From: Xanthobacter autotrophicus
GTDB lineage: Bacteria; Pseudomonadota; Alphaproteobacteria; Rhizobiales; Xanthobacteraceae
Reading direction: 5' to 3'
Length of the DNA stretch: 64,000 nucleotides
Assembly: GCF_005871085.1 (NCBI RefSeq)
Contig: NZ_VAUP01000028.1
Span: forward strand, 1-64,000
Shown here in pieces: positions 54,291-64,000 of this stretch. Numbering within the stretch: position 1 is the first letter of the stretch; the number at the start of each line of letters is the position of its first letter. Made by a program: the position numbers and the translations under genes. The notes under the pieces were generated by a model, which saw only the letters and a program-made list of their open reading frames with translations, did not search any database and was not told the origin of the DNA.

Positions 54291-55835
54291 ATGTCCCTCC
54301 TCGCCCGCACCTCCATCGTCTCGGCAGCGACGCTGTCCTCCCGCGTCCTCGGCTTCGTGCGGGATGCGGCGACCGCCGCAGTGCTCGGCGCCGGGCCGAC
54401 CGCCGATGCGCTGGTGGCGGCCCTTGCGCTGCCGCTGCTGGCGCGGCGGTTGCTGTCCGAAGGCGCGTTCAACCTCGCCTTCATCCCGGCCCTCGCCCAT
54501 GCCGAGGGCGAGGAGGAGGGCGCCCCGCGCCGGCTCGCGGGGGCGACTCTGGCGCTTTTGTTCGGCACCCTGCTCGCGTTTGCGCTCCTTGCCGCGCTGT
54601 TCATGCCGCAGGTCATTCGCCTTCTGGCGCCGGGCTTCGAGCCGGGCGGCGCGCGGGCGGATGTGGCGGTGCTGTGCGGGCGGGTGGCAGTGCTCTATCT
54701 GCCGTTCGCGGGGCTGGCCGCCATCTATGGGGGCGTTGCCAACGGCGCCTATCGGGTGCTGTTGCCGGCGCTGGCCCCGGTGGTAGCGAACCTCACCGTG
54801 CTCGCCGTCATCGCGGTGCTGCTGCTGCGCGGGCTGATGGAGAGCGACACCGCCGCCGTGGCCATCGCCGCCGCCACCGTGGCAGCGGGGGTCTCCCAGC
54901 TCGGTCTCATGATGGTGGCCGCGCGCGGTTGCGCGGCGGCGCCCGGGCGCGCGCACGCGCAGGGAGGCTGGCCGTGGCGGAAGGCGCTGGGGGTTATCCG
55001 CGCCGCGGCGCCGGCGTTGCTGTTCGCGGGCCTCAGCCAGTTCCGGCTCATCATCATCGCCGCGGCCGTCTCGGCGAGCCCCGGCGCGGTGGCGGCGCTG
55101 AACTATGCCCAGCGCCTCATGGACCTGCCCCTGGGCCTTGTGGGCGCGAGCGCCGGCGCGGTTCTGGTGCCGGCACTGCTACGCAAGAGCGCGCTCTCTG
55201 GAGGGGCGAGCGACGCTCCGGAGGCCTCGGGCCGCGCCATGCTGGCCGCCCTCGCCTTCGCTTTGCCGGCGGCCACCGGGCTTGCCGTGCTGGCGGAGCC
55301 CATCGTCGTCACCCTGTTCCAGCGCGGCAGCTTCGATGCGCAGGATGCCCGTCTCACCGGTGCGCTTCTGGCGGTTCTCGCGCTGTCGCTGCCGGCGCAG
55401 GGGCTAGAGCGCATCCTGTCCGCCACCGCCTCCACCTGCGGCCACGTGAAGACGGCGGAGCGGGTCGCCCTCGGCTCCCTCGCCGTCTGCCTGCTCGCGG
55501 CCTTCGGACTGGGGCAGGTCGCAGGTCCGCGCGTGGCGGCGGCGGCGGCGGCGCTGTCGGCCTTCGCCTCCATCGCGGTCCTGGGCGGGCTGCTGGTGCG
55601 CGCTGGGGCGATCGCGGTCTCCCGTGCGGTGCTGCTCTCCGGACTGGGTCTCGCGGCGGCCAGCCTGCTTATGGGCGGCAGCGTCGCACTGCTCGCGACG
55701 CTGTGGCCGGAGCCGGAGGGGCAGATGGCGGCGGCCGTTCGGCTGGGCGGGCTGATCGGCAGCGGCGGCATGGTCTATGGCGCCGCCGCCCTGCTGCTCA
55801 AGGCACTGGTGCCGAAGCTGGCGCCGCAGCCCTGA
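54291..55835 (+). CDS. murJ: Lipid II flippase MurJ
   Basis: A 514-residue membrane protein of the MOP family with 13-14 hydrophobic helices. Typical features: the N-terminal [20 protein letters not shown], the [15 protein letters not shown] segment, and the [20 protein letters not shown] loop. It flips lipid II across the inner membrane for peptidoglycan synthesis. Its gene precedes trpS by 206 bases, an arrangement seen in many alphaproteobacteria. Length is normal. Confidence 0.94.
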   Translation: MSLLARTSIVSAATLSSRVLGFVRDAATAAVLGAGPTADALVAALALPLLARRLLSEGAFNLAFIPALAHAEGEEEGAPRRLAGATLALLFGTLLAFALLAALFMPQVIRLLAPGFEPGGARADVAVLCGRVAVLYLPFAGLAAIYGGVANGAYRVLLPALAPVVANLTVLAVIAVLLLRGLMESDTAAVAIAAATVAAGVSQLGLMMVAARGCAAAPGRAHAQGGWPWRKALGVIRAAAPALLFAGLSQFRLIIIAAAVSASPGAVAALNYAQRLMDLPLGLVGASAGAVLVPALLRKSALSGGASDAPEASGRAMLAALAFALPAATGLAVLAEPIVVTLFQRGSFDAQDARLTGALLAVLALSLPAQGLERILSATASTCGHVKTAERVALGSLAVCLLAAFGLGQVAGPRVAAAAAALSAFASIAVLGGLLVRAGAIAVSRAVLLSGLGLAAASLLMGGSVALLATLWPEPEGQMAAAVRLGGLIGSGGMVYGAAALLLKALVPKLAPQP

Positions 55836-56041
55836 GGCGCCCCGTCCCGACGCCCCTTGCGCGGCGGGGCACCAGGTGGCATGACGCGGCCCATCGTCTC
55901 CCCGCACATGGCCGCGCTTTCGGCCGCCGGGGTTCATCCAAGCGGGTCGGGAAGGCCAAGGCTGCGCCGGGCGAAAGCCCCCGCCGCGTCCCGCCCCCGC
56001 AAGGCTTTTACGAGCGGTGCGCCGCTCTTTTGGAGGTCGCC

Positions 56042-57079
56042 ATGGCGGCGGTCGCGGATCGCGTGTTTTCCGGTGTGCAGCCCACGGGCAATCTGCATCT
56101 CGGCAATTATCTGGGCGCCATCAAGCGCTTCGTGGCACTGCAGGAGAGCCACGAGTGCATCTATTGCGTGGTGGACCTCCACGCCATCACCGTCTGGCAG
56201 GACCCGGTCGAGCTGAAGCGCCACATCCGTGAGGTCACCGCCGCTTTCATTGCCTGCGGCATCGATCCCAAGGCGCACATCGTGTTCAACCAGAGCCAGG
56301 TGTCCGGCCACGCGGAACTGGCCTGGATCTTCAATTGCGTCGCCCGCATGGGTTGGCTCAACCGCATGACCCAGTTCAAGGAGAAGGCCGGCAAGGACCG
56401 CGAGAACGTCTCGGTGGGCCTGTTCGCCTATCCCGACCTCATGGCGGCCGACATCCTGCTCTATCGCGCGACCCACGTGCCGGTGGGCGAGGACCAGAAG
56501 CAGCACCTGGAACTGACGCGCGACATCGCGCAGAAGTTCAACACGGACTTCGCGGCCTCCATCGCCGAGCACGGCCACGCCGACGGCTACTTCCCCCTTA
56601 CCGAGCCGCTGATCGCCGGGCCCGCCACGCGGGTGATGAGCCTGCGCGACGGGGCCAAGAAGATGTCCAAGTCGGACCCTTCCGACTTCTCCCGCATCAA
56701 CCTGACTGACGACCGCGACACCATTGCTGGCAAGGTGCGCAAGGCGAAGACCGATCCCGAGCCTCTGCCTACCGAGGAAGAGGGCCTCAAGGGCCGTCCC
56801 GAGGCGGACAACCTCGTGGGCATCTTCGCCGCGCTCTCCGACCGCACCAAGGCCGACGTGCTGAAGGACCACGGCACCGCCCAGTTCTCCGCCTTCAAGG
56901 CGGCGCTGGTCGATCTGGCGGTGGAGAAGCTCGGCCCCATCGGTGCCGAGATGCAGCGGCTGATGGCGGAGCCCGCCGCCATCGACGCCATCCTGATCGA
57001 CGGCGCTGACCGCGCCCGCGTCATCGCCGACCAGACCATCGCCGAGGTGAAGGACATCGTCGGCCTGGTGCGCGGCTGA
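56042..57079 (+). CDS. trpS: Tryptophanyl-tRNA synthetase
   Basis: A 345-residue class I aminoacyl-tRNA synthetase. The HIGH-type motif appears in [19 protein letters not shown] and the KMSKS loop at residues 207-211. ATG 56042 was chosen at the family start; the open frame extends far upstream through murJ but without similarity. No unusual features. Confidence 0.96.
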   Translation: MAAVADRVFSGVQPTGNLHLGNYLGAIKRFVALQESHECIYCVVDLHAITVWQDPVELKRHIREVTAAFIACGIDPKAHIVFNQSQVSGHAELAWIFNCVARMGWLNRMTQFKEKAGKDRENVSVGLFAYPDLMAADILLYRATHVPVGEDQKQHLELTRDIAQKFNTDFAASIAEHGHADGYFPLTEPLIAGPATRVMSLRDGAKKMSKSDPSDFSRINLTDDRDTIAGKVRKAKTDPEPLPTEEEGLKGRPEADNLVGIFAALSDRTKADVLKDHGTAQFSAFKAALVDLAVEKLGPIGAEMQRLMAEPAAIDAILIDGADRARVIADQTIAEVKDIVGLVRG

Positions 57080-57163
57080 GCTGGGGCGGCGCACAGCCGC
57101 CTTGCTCCCTCCACGCCTCCCGCCTAATGCTGGGGGCGAAACGGCGTCTGCCGAGGAGGCCCC

Positions 57164-57907
57164 ATGTCCGAGATGAACGCCACCGTCGATCCGGCCGAGG
57201 TCGCCCGCTTCGATGCGCTGGGCGCGCAATGGTGGGACGAGAAGGGCAAGATGGCGCCGCTCCACGCCATGAACCCGGCGCGGCTCGCCTTCCTGCGCGA
57301 TGCGCTGGTGCGCCATTTCAGCCGGGATGCCCGCGCGCTGCGGCCCCTGAAGGGTCTTTCCATCCTCGACATCGGCTGCGGCGGCGGCCTGCTCAGCGAG
57401 CCTTTGGCGCGCATGGGCGGGCAGGTGCGCGGCATCGATCCCGCCCCCGGCAATGTGGACATCGCCCGCACCCATGCGGCGGCCTCCGGACTTGCCGTCG
57501 ATTACGAGGCGGTCACGGCCGAGGAACTGGCCTCCCGCGGCGACCGCTTCGACGTGGTGGTGGCGCTGGAGGTGGTGGAGCATGTGGCGGATGTGAGCCT
57601 GTTCGTGCGCACCGCCGGGCAACTGGTGGCGGACGGCGGCGTGCTGGTGCTCTCCACCCTCAACCGCACCGCCAAGAGCTTCGCCCTCGCCATCGTGGGG
57701 GCGGAATATGTGCTGCGCTGGCTGCCGCCGGGTACCCATCGCTGGGAAAAATTCATCACCCCCGAGGAACTGGAGGCGACCCTTGCCGCCGCGGGCTTCA
57801 CCGCGCGGGAGAAAGTGGGTCTCGCCTATGAGCCGTTCAGCGGGGATTTTCACCTGATCGAGGATCTGTCGGTGAACTATTTCATGGTGGCGGAGCGGGT
57901 CGGCTAG
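57164..57907 (+). CDS. ubiG: Ubiquinone biosynthesis O-methyltransferase
   Basis: A 247-residue SAM-dependent methyltransferase that carries out both O-methylations in ubiquinone synthesis. The SAM motif LDIGCGGGLLSEPLARMGG and the family blocks WWDEKGKMAPLHAMNPARL, GTHRWEKFITPEEL and DLSVNYFMVAER are clear. It is convergent with the DUF1178 gene, 27 bases apart. Confidence 0.95.
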   Translation: MSEMNATVDPAEVARFDALGAQWWDEKGKMAPLHAMNPARLAFLRDALVRHFSRDARALRPLKGLSILDIGCGGGLLSEPLARMGGQVRGIDPAPGNVDIARTHAAASGLAVDYEAVTAEELASRGDRFDVVVALEVVEHVADVSLFVRTAGQLVADGGVLVLSTLNRTAKSFALAIVGAEYVLRWLPPGTHRWEKFITPEELEATLAAAGFTAREKVGLAYEPFSGDFHLIEDLSVNYFMVAERVG

Positions 57908-57934
57908 GCCGAATTTTCGGAACGAGACCGCGCC

Positions 57935-58420
57935 TCAGTTGCGGTCTTCCGGCAGTACGGGCAGGGGCAGCACCTCCACGTCGTCCTCGCGCAGGGCCTT
58001 GACCTCCTCCATCGTCGCTTCGCCGTAGATGGAGCGGTGCTCGATCTCGCCATCGTGCATTTTGCGGGCGAGATCGGCGAACTCGTCGCCCACATAATCG
58101 GACGACTTCACGATCTGCTCCCGCAATTCGCGCAGCAGGGCGCGTAGCTCGCCGTCGGGGTGGCTCATCACTGGCACCGGAGCTTCCGCGGGAGCGGGCG
58201 CCGGGACGCCGACCGCCGGCGGGGCGTCCTCCGTCACGGGGGGCGGGGTGCGGTCGGTGCGGGCGACGGACGGCGCCATCACCGCCTTCTCAACCTGCGC
58301 CGAGCCGCAGGTGGGGCAGGTGACCAGCCCGCGCGCCTGCTGGGCATCAAAGCTCGCGGAGGAGGGAAACCAGCTCTCGAACTGGTGGCCCGCCGCGCAA
58401 TTGAGGGTGTAGCGGATCAT
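57935..58420 (-). CDS. DUF1178-family zinc-ribbon protein
   Basis: A 161-residue protein: N-terminal Zn-ribbon-like part (MIRYTLNCAAGHQFESWF... TCPTCGSAQVEKAVMAPS) and a helical C-terminal part (HRSIYGEATMEEVKALREDD, VEVLPLPVLPEDRN). DUF1178 proteins are alphaproteobacterial and of unknown function, usually beside a nitrilase-like gene as here. Its start overlaps the stop of that gene by 4 bases, indicating translational coupling. Confidence 0.9.
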   Translation of the reverse strand: MIRYTLNCAAGHQFESWFPSSASFDAQQARGLVTCPTCGSAQVEKAVMAPSVARTDRTPPPVTEDAPPAVGVPAPAPAEAPVPVMSHPDGELRALLRELREQIVKSSDYVGDEFADLARKMHDGEIEHRSIYGEATMEEVKALREDDVEVLPLPVLPEDRN

Positions 58421-59304
58421 GACGAGGCCCGCACCACGCTGAGGTGGCCGATGGTCTGGCCCGGCTCGGCGATCTCGAACCGACGCCCGTTGGAGAGGGA
58501 GGGGATGCGCGCCCGGGCGGCGGCGACTTCCTTCAGGTCGATCTCGGCGAGGATCACGCCCGGGTCGGCGCCGCCTTCGGCGATCACCCGGCCCCAGGGG
58601 TCCACCACGAGCGAATGGCCGAAGGTCTCTCGCCCATTCTCGTGCTTGCCGCCCTGGGCGGCGGCCAGCACATAGGCGCCGTTCTCGATGGCGCGTGCCC
58701 GCAGCAGCACGTGCCAGTGCGCCTCGCCGGTAGGCCGGGTGAAGGCGGACGGCACGGTCAGCACCTTCGCGCCGCCCTCGGCCAGGGCCCGGTAGAGGGA
58801 CGGAAAGCGCAGGTCGTAGCAGATGGTGAGGCCGAAGCGGAACGCGCCCACATTGGCCAGGATCGCCCGCTCGCCTGGGCGATAGGCGGAGGATTCGCGA
58901 TAGCTTTCGCCATTGCCCAGATCCACGTCGAACATGTGGATCTTGTCGTAGCGGGCGATGATCTCGCCATCGGGCCCGATCATGAAGGCGCGGTTGACGG
59001 CCTTCTTGTCGGAGATTTTCAGGGCCAGCGAGCCGATGTGGAGGAAAATGCCGAGTTCCTTCGCCAGCTGGCGCAGGGCTTTGAGGGTGGCGTCGTCCGC
59101 TTCCTCCCGCAGGTTCTCGAACAGGACGTCGCGGTCCAGTTCCATGAGGTTGGTGACCTCGGGCGTCTGCACGTAGCGTGCACCGTCCCGCGCGGCCTCG
59201 CGCACCAGGGCGGAGGTGGCGTCGAGATTTGCTGCCGGATCCCGGCCGCTGCGCAGCTGAACCAGCGCGATGCGGAGGGTGTCGGATGTGTCGGCCGAGG
59301 TCAT
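58417..59304 (-). CDS. Nit2-like carbon-nitrogen hydrolase
   Basis: A 295-residue member of the nitrilase superfamily, close to Nit1/Nit2 (deaminated glutathione or omega-amidases). The Glu-Lys-Cys triad is in TPEVTNLM, YDKIHMFDVD and TICYDLRFPSLYR. ATG 59304 (MTSADTSDTL) is preferred; an upstream frame runs into unrelated sequence. It heads a nit-DUF1178 pair with 4-base overlap and lies behind grxC. Confidence 0.92.
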   Translation of the reverse strand: MTSADTSDTLRIALVQLRSGRDPAANLDATSALVREAARDGARYVQTPEVTNLMELDRDVLFENLREEADDATLKALRQLAKELGIFLHIGSLALKISDKKAVNRAFMIGPDGEIIARYDKIHMFDVDLGNGESYRESSAYRPGERAILANVGAFRFGLTICYDLRFPSLYRALAEGGAKVLTVPSAFTRPTGEAHWHVLLRARAIENGAYVLAAAQGGKHENGRETFGHSLVVDPWGRVIAEGGADPGVILAEIDLKEVAAARARIPSLSNGRRFEIAEPGQTIGHLSVVRASS

Positions 59305-59443
59305 GACGCCCGCTCTTTCCTGGATGCTGAACCCGCCCTGATCCGTCATGCGCACGTGGCGCGCGCCCGATGTTGGCGTCTCCCCAGACAGATGGGGTCT
59401 TTTTCTAGTCTTGCACGGGTCCGCGCACCACGGAAAGAAAAGC

Positions 59444-59698
59444 TCAGGCCGCCAGCTGGTCCAGCCGACCGGCGTCCTCAAGGGCGTAGAGGTCGTCGCA
59501 ACCGCCCACATGGGTCTCGCCGATGAAGATCTGCGGCACGCTGGTGCGCCCGCCGGCACGGCGCGTCATCTCGTCCTGACCGTCCCTGTCGGTGGTCACG
59601 TCGATCTCGGTGAAGGTCAAGCCTTTGCGGCGCAGCAATTCCTTGGCGGAATGGCAATAGGGGCACCAGCTCTTGGTGTAGATCTCGATGGGTTTCAT
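59444..59698 (-). CDS. grxC: Glutaredoxin 3
   Basis: An 84-residue dithiol glutaredoxin. WCPYCHSAKELL has the CPYC active site; TSVPQIFIGETHVGGCDDLY carries the TVP cis-proline and GG turn. It reduces disulfides and glutathione mixed disulfides in the cytoplasm. It lies between comF and nit on the same strand. Confidence 0.96.
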   Translation of the reverse strand: MKPIEIYTKSWCPYCHSAKELLRRKGLTFTEIDVTTDRDGQDEMTRRAGGRTSVPQIFIGETHVGGCDDLYALEDAGRLDQLAA

Positions 59699-59765
59699 GC
59701 TGTCACAAATGGGTTGCGGGACGGCGGGGCACCGTCACGAAAGCGTCGTACCATAGTTAGGGATT

Positions 59766-60533
59766 TCAGGCGAAATCGACAACCCGCGCAAATGTCAGGG
59801 CATCCACGTGCATTGCCCCCGCCCGGCGCAGGGCTTGAGCGCAGGAATCCAGCGTGGCGCCGGTGGTGAACACGTCATCCACCAGCAACACGCGCTGCCC
59901 CACAAGATGGGATGCTGCGGTGCCGCATGCGACGAAGGCGCCCGCCACGTTGGCGCGGCGTTCCGCGCGGCCCAGCGCCGTCTGTGAGGGGGTCGATCGG
60001 CGCCGGGCGAGGAGGTCGGTGCGCTGGGGGATGGAGGTGGTCGCCGCCAGATGCCGGCCGAGCAGCGCCGCCTGGTTGAAACGGCGGCGCCACAGGCGAA
60101 ACGGATGCAGCGGCACCGGCACGATAATATCGGCGGAGGCGATCACATCCGCGCCAGCCTGGACCATCAGCCGGGCCAGAGGTGTGGCGACATCCAGCCG
60201 GTCGGCATATTTCAGCTTGTGGACGAGGTCGCGGGCCACATCGTTGAAGGTCACGGCGGCGCGGGCGCGGTCGAAAGCGGGGGGATCATCGAGCGCCTGA
60301 GCCGAGATTCGCGCGCCGCCAGGATCATGGCTGAAGGGCGCGCCGGTGCGCTCGCAGAACGGGCGGCTGATGAAGGCGAGCTTGCCCCAGCAGGGGCCGC
60401 ACAAGCCCCCGGCCATGCCGGTGATCGCGCCGCAGGCGATGCAGGTGGGCGGCAGGGCAAGCCCCAACAGCCCCGAGCGGAAGGCCCGCAGCGCGCCGCG
60501 CGCCTGTGCGAACTGGGAGGAAATGTCAGCCAT
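59766..60533 (-). CDS. comF: ComF-family phosphoribosyltransferase-like protein
   Basis: A 255-residue protein. N-terminal cysteine pairs (PPTCIACGAITGMAGGLCGPC) form a zinc-binding element; the C-terminal half is a type I phosphoribosyltransferase with VLLVDDVFTTGATLDSCAQAL and the KYADRLD and VPVPLHPFRLWRRRFNQAAL segments. ComF helps natural transformation in competent bacteria; in others its role is unclear. ATG 60533 follows a GGGGGGAT ribosome-binding site and is preferred over ATG 60551. Confidence 0.92.
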   Translation of the reverse strand: MADISSQFAQARGALRAFRSGLLGLALPPTCIACGAITGMAGGLCGPCWGKLAFISRPFCERTGAPFSHDPGGARISAQALDDPPAFDRARAAVTFNDVARDLVHKLKYADRLDVATPLARLMVQAGADVIASADIIVPVPLHPFRLWRRRFNQAALLGRHLAATTSIPQRTDLLARRRSTPSQTALGRAERRANVAGAFVACGTAASHLVGQRVLLVDDVFTTGATLDSCAQALRRAGAMHVDALTFARVVDFA

Positions 60534-60634
60534 GTGCGATCCCCCCGCCATGATCGGGGGGTTCGGCGTGGGTGTAAAGGTGGTGGCTGACGGCCCGAAA
60601 CCTCCGAACCGGCCTGAGCTTCTTGCGCGACCCC

Positions 60635-63250
60635 TCAGCGCGGGCGCCAGCCGCGCAGCAGCAAAGCGTTGGTGATGACGCTCACCGAGGAGAGCGCCAT
60701 GGCCGCCGCCGCCACCATGGGCGAGAGCAGTAGCCCGAGGCTGGGATAGAGCACGCCCGCCGCGATGGGTACGCCCGCCGCATTGTAGAGGAAGGCGAAC
60801 AGCAGGTTGCGGCGGATATTGGCCATGGTCGCCCGCGACAGGCCGCGCGCATGGGCGATGCCGGAGAGGTCGCCCTTCAGCAGGGTGATGCCGGCGCTCT
60901 CCATGGCGATGTCGGTGCCGGTGCCCATGGCGATGCCCACGTCGGCCACCGCGAGGGCGGGGGCGTCGTTCACCCCGTCGCCGGCCATGGCCACCACATG
61001 GCCCTCGGCGCGCAGGCGCTGGACCACCTCGGCCTTGTGGCCGGGCAGAACCTCGGCCTCCACCTCGGTGATGCCGAGGCGCTTGGCCACGGCGAGCGCG
61101 GTGGTGCGGTTGTCGCCGGTGAGCATGACCACCCGCACCCCATCCCGGGTCAGCGATTTCAGGGCTGCCTCGGTGGAGTCCTTCACCGGATCGGCGATGG
61201 CGATGAGGCCGGCGGCCTTGCCGTCCACGGCGACGAACACGGCGGTGGCGCCTTCGCGGCGATAGGTTTCGGCGGCAGCGGTGTGCTTGTCGGTGGCGAT
61301 GCCCTTCTCGTTCATGAAGGCGGCATGGCCCACCGCAACGGAGCGCCCGTCCACCGTGCCTGTGATGCCCTTGCCGGCCGGGCTTTCCACGCCCGATGGC
61401 TCGGACAGCTGGAGTTTGTGCGCGTTCGCTTCCTGCACCATGGCGGCGGCGAGGGGATGCTCGCTCGCCCGCTCAAGGCTGGCGGCCAGGCGCAGCAGCT
61501 CCACATCGTCGAGGGTGCCGAGGGCATCCACGGCCACCACCTTGGGCTTGCCGACGGTGAGGGTACCGGTCTTATCGACCACCACCACGTCAACCTTCTC
61601 CATGCGCTCCAGCGCCTCGGCATTTTTCACGAGCACGCCGAGCTGGGCGCCGCGGCCCACGCCCACCATCACCGACATGGGTGTAGCAAGGCCGAGCGCG
61701 CACGGGCAGGCGATGATGAGCACGGACACCGCCGCCATGAGCGCGAAGGTGAGGCGCGGCTCGGGGCCCACCACCATCCACACCGCGAAGGCGACCACCG
61801 CCGCCGCCAGCACCAGCGGCACGAACCAGCCGGAAACCTGATCCGCGAGCCGCTGGATGGGCGCGCGGGAACGCTGGGCCTGCGCCACCATCTGCACGAT
61901 CTGGGCGAGCAGGGTGTCGCGGCCCACCTTGTCGGCGCGCATGGTGAAGGCGCCGGACGAATTCAGCGTGCCGCCGATGACCTTCTCGCCGGCCTCCTTG
62001 CTCACGGGCAGGCTCTCGCCGGTGACGAGGCTTTCGTCCAGCACGGCGCGGCCCTCGGCGACCACGCCATCCACCGGCACCTTCTCGCCGGGGCGCACCC
62101 GCAGCACATCGCCGGGGACGACGAGGCCGAGGTCTATGGTTTCGTCGGTACCATCGGCCCTGACGCGCAGGGCGGTCTTCGGCGCCAGTGACAGCAGCGC
62201 CTTGATGGCGCCGGAGGTCTGTTCGCGGGCGTTGAGCTCCAGCACCTGGCCCAGCGCCACCAGCACGGTGATGACGGCGGCCGCCTCGAAATAGACCGGC
62301 ACGCCGCCTTCATGGGCGTGGAAATCATGCGGGAACAGGCCGGGGGCGAAGGTGCCCAGCAGCGAATAGAGATAGGCCACCCCGGTGCCTAGGGCGATGA
62401 GGGTGAACATGTTGAAATGGCGCGACTTGAGCGAGAGCCAGCCGCGCTCGAAGAAGGGCTTGCCCACCCACAGCACCACCGGCGTCGCCAGCAGGAACTG
62501 CACATAGTTGGACGTTTGCTGCGGCAGCAGGTGCAGGCCGAGCAGGTGCTGGCCCATCTCCAGCACGAACACGGGCAGCGTCAACGCGAGGCCGATCCAG
62601 AACCGCCGCGTCATGTCGGCGAGTTCCGCGTTCGGCCCCTCGTCGAGGGTGACGATCTCCGGCTCCAGCGCCATGCCGCAGATGGGGCAGATGCCGGGAC
62701 CGATCTGGCGAATCTCCGGATCCATGGGGCAGGTGTAGATGGTGCCTTCCGGCACCTTCTCCGGCGGCGGCGGCGGGGCGGAGCCCGTGGAGCCGCCTTC
62801 AACATAGCGGCCCGGGTCGGCCTTGAACTTGGTCTCGCAGGAGGAGGAGCAGAAGAAATAGGGCTTCTTGTCGTGGCGCGCCGAATATCTGGCGCGGCCG
62901 GGCTCCACGGTCATGCCGCAGACCGGGTCCTTCACCGGGGCGAGGTACTTCTCCGGCTCGGCCTCGAACTTGGTCTTGCAGCCGTTGCAGCAGAAGAAAT
63001 ACGTCTGGTCCTTGTAGACCGAGGTGGGCTTTGCGGCCTCCGGGTCGGTCTTCACGTCCATGCCGCAGACCGGGTCCTTCACCGTCTCCGGCAGCGCGGC
63101 CATCGGGGCGGCGCTGGGCGGGGCATTGAGGTCGAGGGGCGGAGGGGCCTTGCCGCCGCAGCAGTCGTGGCCGCCGTCCGCGGGGTGGGAATGATCGTGT
63201 GCCGAGTGGTCTTGGGCCGAGGGATCTTGGGCCGAGGGATCTTGGGCCAT
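60635..63250 (-). CDS. copA: Copper-exporting P1B-type ATPase with YHS and heavy-metal-binding N-terminus
   Basis: An 871-residue copper pump. The N-terminus is His-rich ([19 protein letters not shown]), then carries two YHS domains ([10 protein letters not shown] and [10 protein letters not shown] with following CC and SSSCETK clusters) and a heavy-metal-binding domain ([21 protein letters not shown]) instead of classic GMT-x-C-x-x-C domains. The ATPase core has CPC in [49 protein letters not shown] and a YN membrane motif ([12 protein letters not shown]). ATG 63250 has CGGAG upstream; ATG 63322 lacks a ribosome-binding site. It is divergent from csoR with paired operators. Confidence 0.94.
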   Translation of the reverse strand: MAQDPSAQDPSAQDHSAHDHSHPADGGHDCCGGKAPPPLDLNAPPSAAPMAALPETVKDPVCGMDVKTDPEAAKPTSVYKDQTYFFCCNGCKTKFEAEPEKYLAPVKDPVCGMTVEPGRARYSARHDKKPYFFCSSSCETKFKADPGRYVEGGSTGSAPPPPPEKVPEGTIYTCPMDPEIRQIGPGICPICGMALEPEIVTLDEGPNAELADMTRRFWIGLALTLPVFVLEMGQHLLGLHLLPQQTSNYVQFLLATPVVLWVGKPFFERGWLSLKSRHFNMFTLIALGTGVAYLYSLLGTFAPGLFPHDFHAHEGGVPVYFEAAAVITVLVALGQVLELNAREQTSGAIKALLSLAPKTALRVRADGTDETIDLGLVVPGDVLRVRPGEKVPVDGVVAEGRAVLDESLVTGESLPVSKEAGEKVIGGTLNSSGAFTMRADKVGRDTLLAQIVQMVAQAQRSRAPIQRLADQVSGWFVPLVLAAAVVAFAVWMVVGPEPRLTFALMAAVSVLIIACPCALGLATPMSVMVGVGRGAQLGVLVKNAEALERMEKVDVVVVDKTGTLTVGKPKVVAVDALGTLDDVELLRLAASLERASEHPLAAAMVQEANAHKLQLSEPSGVESPAGKGITGTVDGRSVAVGHAAFMNEKGIATDKHTAAAETYRREGATAVFVAVDGKAAGLIAIADPVKDSTEAALKSLTRDGVRVVMLTGDNRTTALAVAKRLGITEVEAEVLPGHKAEVVQRLRAEGHVVAMAGDGVNDAPALAVADVGIAMGTGTDIAMESAGITLLKGDLSGIAHARGLSRATMANIRRNLLFAFLYNAAGVPIAAGVLYPSLGLLLSPMVAAAAMALSSVSVITNALLLRGWRPR

Positions 63251-63337
63251 GGGGCGGCGGCTCCGGAAGGGTCGGGGCCAGATGAAGGCCATTTTCCGCG
63301 AGGCGGCCTTGCGCTGGCTCATGTTCAGGGCAGTGTC

Positions 63338-63355
63338 ATAACCCCCTGGGGGTAT
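63338..63355. promoter_or_regulatory. CsoR-type operator A (ATPase side)
   Basis: Core ACCCCCTGGGGGT (63341-63353), a perfect palindrome with C- and G-tracts as bound by CsoR/RcnR repressors, between the two divergent genes. Confidence 0.75.
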
Positions 63356-63368
63356 CTCGCCTTGTTAA

Positions 63369-63389
63369 ATATACCCTGAGGGGGTATAT
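63369..63389. promoter_or_regulatory. CsoR-type operator B (regulator side)
   Basis: A near-palindrome, ATATACCC then TGAG then GGGGTATAT, ending 8 bases before the csoR start codon. It probably gives autorepression. Confidence 0.75.
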
Positions 63390-63397
63390 GACAAGCC

Positions 63398-63673
63398 ATG
63401 CGCAGTCCGACGAAAGAGCAAGTCCTCAAGCGCCTCAGCCGTATCGAAGGCCAGGTGCGCGGCGTCTCCCGCATGGTGGAGGAGGACCGCTACTGCATCG
63501 ATGTACTCACACAGGTGTCCGCCGTCCGCGCCGCCCTGAAGCGGGTGGAGGAGGAGGTGCTGCGGGATCATGTGGCCCATTGCGTGGAGCACGCCATCCG
63601 CTCCGGCGATGCGGAGGACCAGCGGCAAAAGGTCAAGGAACTGATGGACGTGATCGTCCGCGCCGAGCGGTAA
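63398..63673 (+). CDS. csoR: Copper-sensing repressor CsoR
   Basis: A 91-residue all-helical metal repressor. The Cu(I) ligands Cys33, His58 and Cys62 are spaced 25 and 4 residues apart, exactly the C-H-C pattern of CsoR (Cys36-His61-Cys65 in the tuberculosis protein) and unlike the H-C-H-H set of nickel-sensing RcnR. It represses the divergent copper ATPase and itself through the two operators upstream and lets go on binding Cu(I). No membrane or signal segment. Confidence 0.93.
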   Translation: MRSPTKEQVLKRLSRIEGQVRGVSRMVEEDRYCIDVLTQVSAVRAALKRVEEEVLRDHVAHCVEHAIRSGDAEDQRQKVKELMDVIVRAER

Positions 63674-63787
63674 TGCCAAAAGCCCGTTAGCTTGGTTCAT
63701 GGGGTTTAGGTCAAGCCCGCGCGGCGCCTGAGCGCGACCCTCTCGGCGCCGGTCGAAGACCGGGGCCGGTAGGTATAAGGCGGCCGA

Positions 63788-64000
63788 TCAGTCCCGTTCC
63801 AGGAAGATCAGCTCACTCTCGTCATAGGCGCGGCGCTCGATCTCGCGGAAGCCGTCCCGCCCGGTGAAGAGGCCAGTGCGCTCCTCCACCACCACCAGCG
63901 CGTCGGGGGTAAGCCATCCGCCGGCAACGGCGCTCGCCAGCGCCTGTTCGGCGAGTCCCTTGCCATAGGGCGGATCGCAGAAGACGAGGCCATGGGCCTC
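63788..64000 (-). CDS. rsmD: 16S rRNA guanine-966 N2-methyltransferase RsmD, C-terminal part
   Basis: The last 70 codons of a gene that continues beyond the right edge of the window. The translated end contains VFCDPPYGKGL, the catalytic D-P-P-Y motif of N2-guanine methyltransferases, followed by LTPDALVVVEERTGLF and a C-terminal DESELIFLERD typical of RsmD. The family has about 185-190 residues, so roughly two thirds are outside the window. Stop codon at 63788-63790. Confidence 0.85.
   Translation of the reverse strand, partial: EAHGLVFCDPPYGKGLAEQALASAVAGGWLTPDALVVVEERTGLFTGRDGFREIERRAYDESELIFLERD

Noticed and set aside
54674-56041. A long in-frame extension upstream of trpS
   Set aside because: It overlaps murJ in another frame and has no similarity to tryptophanyl-tRNA synthetases; the family start is at 56042.
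1-64000. CRISPR arrays, tRNA or rRNA genes, prophage genes
   Set aside because: None seen: no regularly spaced short repeats with unique spacers, no cloverleaf candidates that convinced me, and no phage structural proteins.

Overview
The window is GC-rich bacterial chromosome. Gene content and order point to an alphaproteobacterium of the Hyphomicrobiales (Rhizobiales), plausibly a Xanthobacteraceae member such as Xanthobacter or Azorhizobium. The signs are the transketolase-gap-pgk-class I aldolase cluster beside zapA, the ruv/Tol-Pal/tilS/ftsH block, a 6S RNA in front of the formyl-THF cyclo-ligase gene, and a PodJ-like polar protein. The genus is inferred, not proven.

Layout. About 1-3,660 is an eroded accessory segment: a 5'-truncated EamA exporter remnant, an intact cysteine synthase-glutaredoxin fusion, the tail of a LysR regulator, and nested transposase remains, including a 482-bp internally deleted IS with perfect terminal repeats and a TA target duplication. 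About 3,780-17,200 is adaptive and surface-related: a 2,299-residue autotransporter (glycine-rich region, seven near-identical 97-98-residue repeats, beta-barrel), a LuxR-type regulator, a 946-residue exported protein of unknown function built from repeated modules, and a TetR-glycosyltransferase operon with a perfect palindromic operator.

From 17,300 to the end the content is mostly core. It runs map-radC, mutL, suhB, tolQRAB (minus strand), 6S RNA, fcl, ymdB-like and yebC, then a MerR regulator, a PodJ-like protein, ruvC/ruvA/ruvB with extra genes inserted between them, a TetR-DUF2852 pair sharing an operator motif, ybgC, zapA-DUF4164, and tkt-gap-pgk-fba. After these come a thiE-like gene, a Sel1 gene, pal-cpoB-tilS-ftsH, an unknown 729-residue exported protein, murJ, trpS, ubiG, DUF1178-nitrilase, grxC, comF, a copper ATPase with a divergent csoR, and the 3' end of rsmD at the right edge.

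The genes cover envelope integrity (Tol-Pal, MurJ, autotransporter), DNA repair (MutL, RuvABC, RadC), central carbon metabolism (Calvin/glycolytic enzymes), copper detoxification and cell division (ZapA, FtsH, PodJ-like). The Tol-Pal genes, usually contiguous in alphaproteobacteria, lie here in three pieces spread over about 26 kb.

I saw no CRISPR array, prophage, rRNA or tRNA gene, and no large system that I can call convincingly new. The best candidates for undescribed biology are the 946-residue repeat protein, the 729-residue protein behind a strong promoter, and the TetR/DUF2852 regulon.
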